Both the position numbers and the translations under genes were made by a program. 18,109 bases of DNA from Chloroflexota bacterium (GTDB lineage Bacteria; Chloroflexota; Anaerolineae; Aggregatilineales; Phototrophicaceae): NCBI GenBank assembly GCA_003242205.1, contig QGUR01000058.1, positions 1 through 18,109 of the forward strand, given 5' to 3'. Under the pieces are notes generated by a model. It searched no databases. It was given only the letters and a program-made list of their open reading frames with translations, and had not been told where the DNA came from. Positions 14,353 to 18,109 of the stretch are shown piece after piece (positions within the stretch are counted from its first letter, which is position 1; each line of letters opens with the position of its first letter).

Positions 14353-15375
14353 CTATTCGTCGTCCTTGCTGTCGCGGCGCAACCGCTTCGACAGGTATTC
14401 GCCCATCAACCCGCTCATGAGCGAACCGGCCACAGAACGCCCCGGCTGCTCCGGGCGATCATCCCAGCGCCCGCTGCGGCGGCGCGCGAGCCACGCATTG
14501 TACGTCTGCGCCGCATCAATCAGCGCCACTTCCAGCGCCTCGCGGTCCCCTCGTTCCAGCACGGCTCGCAGCTCTCGTAGCGTCGCCAGCAGCGCATCGA
14601 GATGTGGCAGCAGGTTGCGGCGGTTATTCAGCAGGAAATCGCGCAGGTCATCGGGGTGCGTGTCTTCGAGATGGTGCGTGGCGCGGCCAAACGAAGCGTT
14701 GGTCACGCGCTGGGTATCCTCCCAGCTATTCGCCTGAGCCAGCATGCGAAACAGCGCCAGCCCGAACAGGGCGGGCAGCCCTTCGGTGGCCGCGCTCAGG
14801 GTATCGTGTTCTAACGGGTCCATGAAATGTGGCGTCGCGCCGAGAATTTCGGCGAAATCGGACGCCAGTTCAACGGCTTCCTTGGCCGTGCTGCGCCCCG
14901 GCGTCAGCAGCCACGCGCCGCGGTCGAACAGATCGGCGCGAGCGTACTCGGCGCTGTCCAGCCCGTCGAAGAGATAATCGGGATTGAGAACCGGCGTCGC
15001 GCCGACCATGAAAACGCCTTCGGGCAACCGTTCATCCGCCCATTCCAGCGAGGGACTCTTAAGCGGAGACAGGTCGATCACGACCGCACCGGGGCGCGCC
15101 GCCAGTCCAATTTCGCGATAGGCAGACGCGACTTCCGAATAGGGCAGCGCCAGAATGATAATGTCGCGGTTGGCAGCGGCCTCGGCATAAGTGCGGGCAA
15201 TACGTTCGACCGCGCCCGATTTTTCCGCCGCGGCGCGAGCGCTGGCGCTTGAGTCGACGCCCGCCGTCTGAAATTCGTGTTTCGCGCCTTTCCGGCTGTT
15301 ATAGCGGCGCAGCGCCAGCCCAACCGACGCACCCAAACGCCCAAGGCCAAGTATGCCAACCGTGATCGTCGTCAT
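14353..15375 (-). CDS. TyrA-like (prephenate/arogenate dehydrogenase superfamily) protein, atypical active site
   Basis: A 340-residue NAD(P)-dependent oxidoreductase-like protein. The Rossmann motif GLGRLGASVGLAL is at 10-22, with Asp41 at the end of the second strand favouring NAD, and the order of domains follows TyrA: nucleotide-binding part to about 160, then an all-helical dimerisation part with EHDTLSAATEGLP at 189-201. Key TyrA residues are changed: GATPVLNP (125-132) stands where TyrA has GxHPMAG, so the catalytic His is Thr; EGLPA (198-202) stands for SHLPH; and DLSPLK (101-106) replaces D-x-x-S-x-K. It is thus doubtful as a prephenate dehydrogenase and may act on another substrate. 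GAGG lies about 10 bases before the ATG, 22 bases after the HD gene stop. It is the third gene of an apparent operon with M50 and HD genes. Confidence 0.82.
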   Translation of the reverse strand: MTTITVGILGLGRLGASVGLALRRYNSRKGAKHEFQTAGVDSSASARAAAEKSGAVERIARTYAEAAANRDIIILALPYSEVASAYREIGLAARPGAVVIDLSPLKSPSLEWADERLPEGVFMVGATPVLNPDYLFDGLDSAEYARADLFDRGAWLLTPGRSTAKEAVELASDFAEILGATPHFMDPLEHDTLSAATEGLPALFGLALFRMLAQANSWEDTQRVTNASFGRATHHLEDTHPDDLRDFLLNNRRNLLPHLDALLATLRELRAVLERGDREALEVALIDAAQTYNAWLARRRSGRWDDRPEQPGRSVAGSLMSGLMGEYLSKRLRRDSKDDE

Positions 15376-15397
15376 CGTTATTCGTCCTCAAGCCGCC

Positions 15398-15919
15398 TTA
15401 ATTTCTGTTGTCAGCACGCTGCAGGCGCTGAAGCAATGCCCCCAGAGGGTGAGTCGAATGCCATTCCGCCGGTTCCTGATGATGCGCCACCAGCCAGAGC
15501 GTCTCCGCAGATGCGCCGGTTGCAGCGAGCATTTCGGCGCTCCACTGCGGGTGGCGCGCCGCGACCACCAGCCCGCGCTGAAACGGGTTTCGCGGGTCGC
15601 CGTCGCTCCAGCGGCGGGCGAGCGCGGGCAAAAACGCGCCCAGCAGCACCGCCAGCGTCTTCATCCATAATGCCAGCGGGTAGCGCGTCTTGCCGACGTC
15701 GTGCAACAGCGCCGCCACCGCCAGATCGAGCGAGATCTGGCCTTCGTTCAATAAATCGTATAACACATTCAGGCTATGCTGCTGTTCGGCCCGGCCCATG
15801 CGGCGAAAGAGCGCCAGTTGGGCGGGCGACAGATATTTTGCCGCCAGATCGACATTGACCGGACGGGAAAAAGCCAGTAACGCGCGGATGCCCTGACGAA
15901 GTCGAACGACGGCAGCCAT
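15398..15919 (-). CDS. HD-domain phosphohydrolase-like protein
   Basis: A 173-residue HD-superfamily protein, likely metal-dependent. The motif set is H48 (QHSLNVLYDL), His73-Asp74 in AALLHDVGKTRYP (69-81), His123 in ARHPQWSAEML (121-131) and His146-His147 in VAHHQEP (144-150). This is the HDIG/HD-GYP-like hydrolase pattern, and the substrate (nucleotide, cyclic dinucleotide or phospho-compound) cannot be inferred. A hydrophobic stretch at about 87-101 may be a helix or a membrane contact. Start taken at the ATG at 15919, two bases after the M50 stop; a longer reading to 16069 lies inside the M50 gene and is unconserved. There is no good ribosome binding site, so translation probably depends on coupling to the M50 gene. 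Confidence 0.82.
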   Translation of the reverse strand: MAAVVRLRQGIRALLAFSRPVNVDLAAKYLSPAQLALFRRMGRAEQQHSLNVLYDLLNEGQISLDLAVAALLHDVGKTRYPLALWMKTLAVLLGAFLPALARRWSDGDPRNPFQRGLVVAARHPQWSAEMLAATGASAETLWLVAHHQEPAEWHSTHPLGALLQRLQRADNRN

Positions 15920-15921
15920 GG

Positions 15922-16587
15922 CTAAAAACCAAGCAAGGCCTGCCTGATGGCCTGTGTCGGCCCGAAAATGAGTAGGCCGAGGATGTTCGGTATGCCGCGC
16001 AGCGGGAAGATGCTGATCAGGATCAGGCCGAAGAAGATCAACTGGCTGGTCTGTTGGTTGCGGTTCCACCAGTCCGCGAGATCGGGCGGCAGCAGCGCCA
16101 GCACGATCCGCCAGCCGTCAATCGGATAGAGCGGAAGCAGGTTGAAAACAAAAAGCAGGATATTGAAGACGACGATTTGCAACATGATGAGAACCGGCAG
16201 GCTTTGCAGGCCACCGGTCTGCACCGCCATAAAAATCTCCCGCGGTTCAAAGAGCAGGCGCAGCGGTATGGCGAAAATGATCGCCAGCAGCAGATTGGAG
16301 AACGGCCCCGCCGCGACCGCCGCCAGCGCGCCCCAGCGCGGATTCCGCATGCGCCACGGCGCGATGGGCGCGGAACCGAGGATGCCGAAGCCGATCAGCA
16401 CGAACATCAAAAAACCGACCCAGTTGATGTGAACCAGCGGGTTCAGCGTCAACCGGCCCAGCGAGCGCGGCGTCGGGTCGCCCATCCGGTCAGCAACGTA
16501 GCAATGCGCGAATTCATGAACGGTCATGCCGAGCAGTACCGCAATGATATTCGCCAGCAGTTGTTCAGCAGAGCTTAAGCCGAGCAC
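15922..16587 (-). CDS. Site-2-type intramembrane zinc protease (M50 family)
   Basis: A 221-residue polytopic membrane protease that cleaves substrates within the bilayer. The zinc motif HEFAH is at 24-28, in the first transmembrane segment, with the S2P-type loop LGRLTLNPLVHINWVG at 43-58, the conserved GPFSNLLLA at 94-102 and the third metal-ligand motif NLLPLYPIDGWRIV at 148-161 (Asp157). About five or six hydrophobic segments; there is no PDZ insert, so it belongs to the short rhomboid-like YwhC/MJ0392-like branch rather than RseP. Start is a GTG at 16587 with GGAG 5 bases upstream and an extended -10 at 16624-16632. It is the first gene of an operon with HD and TyrA-like genes. Substrate unknown. 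Confidence 0.92.
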   Translation of the reverse strand: MLGLSSAEQLLANIIAVLLGMTVHEFAHCYVADRMGDPTPRSLGRLTLNPLVHINWVGFLMFVLIGFGILGSAPIAPWRMRNPRWGALAAVAAGPFSNLLLAIIFAIPLRLLFEPREIFMAVQTGGLQSLPVLIMLQIVVFNILLFVFNLLPLYPIDGWRIVLALLPPDLADWWNRNQQTSQLIFFGLILISIFPLRGIPNILGLLIFGPTQAIRQALLGF

Positions 16588-16623
16588 GGCGTCTCCAGAG
16601 AGGATGTTGAGATACTGCGCGCA

Positions 16624-16632
16624 AGTATATCA
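16624..16632 (-). promoter_or_regulatory. Extended -10 promoter for the M50-HD-TyrA-like unit
   Basis: On the minus strand TGA-TATACT (TATACT at 16624-16629) forms an extended -10, about 37 bases upstream of the GTG start at 16587. No -35 box is recognised. Confidence 0.55.
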
Positions 16633-16701
16633 CAGGCGGGAAATATGCCGGGTTAAAGGCTGCGTGAGAACTCATGTCTCGACACGATCAACGCAGGCGT
16701 G

Positions 16702-16710
16702 TGTTATATT
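16702..16710 (+). promoter_or_regulatory. Extended -10 promoter for DUF951 and the glycosyltransferase
   Basis: TG-T-TATATT (TATATT at 16705-16710, 5 of 6) is an extended -10; a weak TCGACA lies 20 bases upstream. Transcription should begin near 16717, about 37 bases before the start at 16754. Confidence 0.5.
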
Positions 16711-16753
16711 AGGTAAGTCTGTGTTTAGGGGACAGTGAGACTTCGTTAACCTG

Positions 16754-16969
16754 TTGATCGAAATTCACGTTGGCGATCAGGTGCAGATGCGGAAGCCGCA
16801 CCCATGTGGCGGAGATACATGGGAGGTCTACCGCGTCGGAGCAGATATAGGCTTGCGCTGTCTTACTTGCCAGCGCCGTGTTATGCTGGCGCGCAGTGAG
16901 TTTTCCAAACGGTTGAAGCGCATCCTTGAGCACACTTCCGACCGGATCGAGGGAGACACGTTGAAATGA
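16754..16969 (+). CDS. DUF951 family small protein
   Basis: A 71-residue protein of the DUF951 family, found in many Gram-positive and Chloroflexota genomes and of unknown function. The family pattern is clear: V-x-M-x-KPHPCGG at 10-20, TWEVYRVGADIGLRC at 22-36, then CLTCQRRVMLARSEFSKRLKRIL at 36-58. Cys18, Cys36 and Cys39 with His16 could bind a metal, but this is not established. The start is a TTG at 16754; the only alternative is a CTG at 16751, since a stop lies in frame at 16736. No good ribosome binding site is visible, only a GGGGACAGTGAGA stretch about 20 bases upstream, so translation start is less certain than the family. Its stop TGA overlaps the ATG of the glycosyltransferase gene (ATGA), implying coupling. 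Confidence 0.9.
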   Translation: MIEIHVGDQVQMRKPHPCGGDTWEVYRVGADIGLRCLTCQRRVMLARSEFSKRLKRILEHTSDRIEGDTLK

Positions 16970-18109
16970 AACGTATCCTGCTGTTGATGTCGGACACCGG
17001 TGGAGGACACCGCGCCGCAGCAGAAGCCATTCGCGACGCCATGAAGTCGCGCTATGGAAGCGATGTCCACATTGAGATGATCGACGTCTTCCGTGGATAT
17101 TCGCCTTTTCCGTTCAAATACATGCCGGAACTCTACCCATGGCTGATTAACCACAGCAAATCATCATGGGGAGTAGGCTACAAACTCTCCAACACCCACC
17201 GGCGCGCGCATGTTCTGTCGCGTGGCATGTACGTCACGATGGAACGCTATCTGCGCCAGATGATCCACGATCATCCAAGCGACGTGATTGTCAGCGTTCA
17301 CTCGGTGCTGACGCGCCCGACGATGTCGGCGCTGTCGCGGTTGGAAAAACGGCCGCCGTTTGCCGTCGTCGTGACGGATCTGGTTTCGACGCATATGTTC
17401 TGGTACGACCGCCGCGCCGACCTGACGCTGGTTCCCACCGAACCGGCGCGCCTTCGCGGTCTGGAAGCCGGGTTGTATCCCAGCCAGATCCGCGTCACCG
17501 GCCTGCCCGTTCATCCGAACTTCGCGGCCCGCCTGACCGAAAAGACCGAGGCGCGGCGCGAGCTCGGCTGGGACCCGCACACGCCGGCTGTGCTGATAGT
17601 CGGCGGCGGCGATGGCATGGGGCCGCTGCTGAAGGCGGCACGGGCGATCAACAGCCGCAACCTGCCGATTCAACTGGCCATTATCGCCGGGCGTAACAGG
17701 CAACTGAAGCAGCGGATTGAATCCCTGCACTGGAACCAGCCAACCAAAGCCTATGGTTTCGTCACGGACATGCCGCGCTTCATGGCTGCCGCCGACGTGC
17801 TGGTGACGAAAGCCGGCCCGGCGACGATCAGCGAAGCCTGCATGGCCGGGCTGCCGATGATCCTCTACGACGCGATTCCGGGACAGGAAACCGGCAACGT
17901 CGATTACGTGGTGAACAATCAGGCGGGCGTGTTCGCGCCGAACCCGCGCGAAGTAGCCGATGCGCTTTCGGCGTGGATCGCGGAAGGCGCGGAAGGGCTG
18001 GAAAAACGCTCGCGCAACGCGCTGCGGTTGGGCCGCCCGAACGCGGTTTGGGACATCGCCGACGAAATCTGGAAGCTGGCCCAGCGCGAGCCGACCCGAA
18101 CCCAGCCCC
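16966..18109 (+). CDS. MGDG-synthase-like glycosyltransferase (GT28), partial at right edge
   Basis: A lipid glycosyltransferase of the MurG/MGDG-synthase group, likely adding a hexose to diacylglycerol at the cytoplasmic face of the membrane. 381 codons are visible and the gene runs off the window. The N-terminal part begins MKRILLLMSDTGGGHRAAAEAI, the MGDG-synthase glycine-rich loop (SDTGGGHRAA at 9-18). The C-terminal part has the donor-binding GGGDGMGP (213-220) and GFVTDMPRFMAAADVLVTKAG (264-284), then EACMAGLPMILYD (290-302) and IPGQETGNVDYVV (304-316), close to the family's ITKAGPGTI and PGQE-x-GNV blocks in plant MGDG and bacterial diacylglycerol glucosyltransferases. Whether the sugar is galactose or glucose cannot be read. 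Start ATG overlaps the DUF951 stop (ATGA), making a two-gene unit. It would supply glycolipids, which Chloroflexota are known to make. Confidence 0.92.
   Translation, partial: MKRILLLMSDTGGGHRAAAEAIRDAMKSRYGSDVHIEMIDVFRGYSPFPFKYMPELYPWLINHSKSSWGVGYKLSNTHRRAHVLSRGMYVTMERYLRQMIHDHPSDVIVSVHSVLTRPTMSALSRLEKRPPFAVVVTDLVSTHMFWYDRRADLTLVPTEPARLRGLEAGLYPSQIRVTGLPVHPNFAARLTEKTEARRELGWDPHTPAVLIVGGGDGMGPLLKAARAINSRNLPIQLAIIAGRNRQLKQRIESLHWNQPTKAYGFVTDMPRFMAAADVLVTKAGPATISEACMAGLPMILYDAIPGQETGNVDYVVNNQAGVFAPNPREVADALSAWIAEGAEGLEKRSRNALRLGRPNAVWDIADEIWKLAQREPTRTQP

Overview
The window is high-GC bacterial chromosome, densely coded, with short intergenic gaps, AGGA/GAGG-type ribosome binding sites and many stop/start overlaps. 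The gene families (SpoIIM-fused ABC permease, CysA-type sulfurtransferase with SufE, DUF951 joined to an MGDG-synthase-like glycosyltransferase, repeated-PDZ exported protein) best suit a Chloroflexota bacterium, probably Anaerolineae-like. That placement is inference from gene content; no rRNA or other phylogenetic marker is present. I see no phage, IS element, CRISPR array, tRNA or rRNA, and no clear sign of recent transfer.

Layout. (1) 1-2117, minus: hsp20 then lon, overlapping, a proteostasis unit. lon is cut by the left edge and appears frameshifted by one base in a homopolymer 18-23. (2) 2421-5713, minus: an ABC exporter (ATPase, then an ABC-2 permease fused to a SpoIIM-like domain), followed by an RNase Z-like metallo-beta-lactamase fold hydrolase with its own candidate promoter. 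(3) 5846-8148: a Trm9-like methyltransferase (+), a DUF1905/YdeI protein (-) sharing its stop region, and trmB (+) with a 130-residue C-terminal extension. (4) 8165-9927, minus: DUF368 and DedA membrane proteins, the two families linked to undecaprenyl-phosphate recycling, separated by an intrinsic terminator. (5) 10110-10690, plus: a VOC protein with a strong promoter overlaid by four phased AGAA/TTCT half-sites, ending in a strong terminator. (6) 10727-12697, plus: an unrecognised 143-residue protein, then a rhodanese sulfurtransferase-SufE pair ending in a terminator. (7) 12714-14177, minus: an exported protein with four PDZ domains and no protease domain. (8) 14353-16587, minus: an operon of M50 intramembrane protease, HD hydrolase and a TyrA-like dehydrogenase lacking the usual catalytic histidine. 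(9) 16705-18109, plus: DUF951 and an MGDG-synthase-like glycosyltransferase cut by the right edge.

Most of the window is envelope, proteostasis, RNA-modification and sulfur-handling housekeeping. I did not find a clear new defence or mobile system. The best leads are the phased operator array before the VOC gene, the TyrA-like protein with replaced catalytic motifs, the Trm9-like methyltransferase, the ABC-2/SpoIIM fusion and the paired lipid-carrier transporter families.
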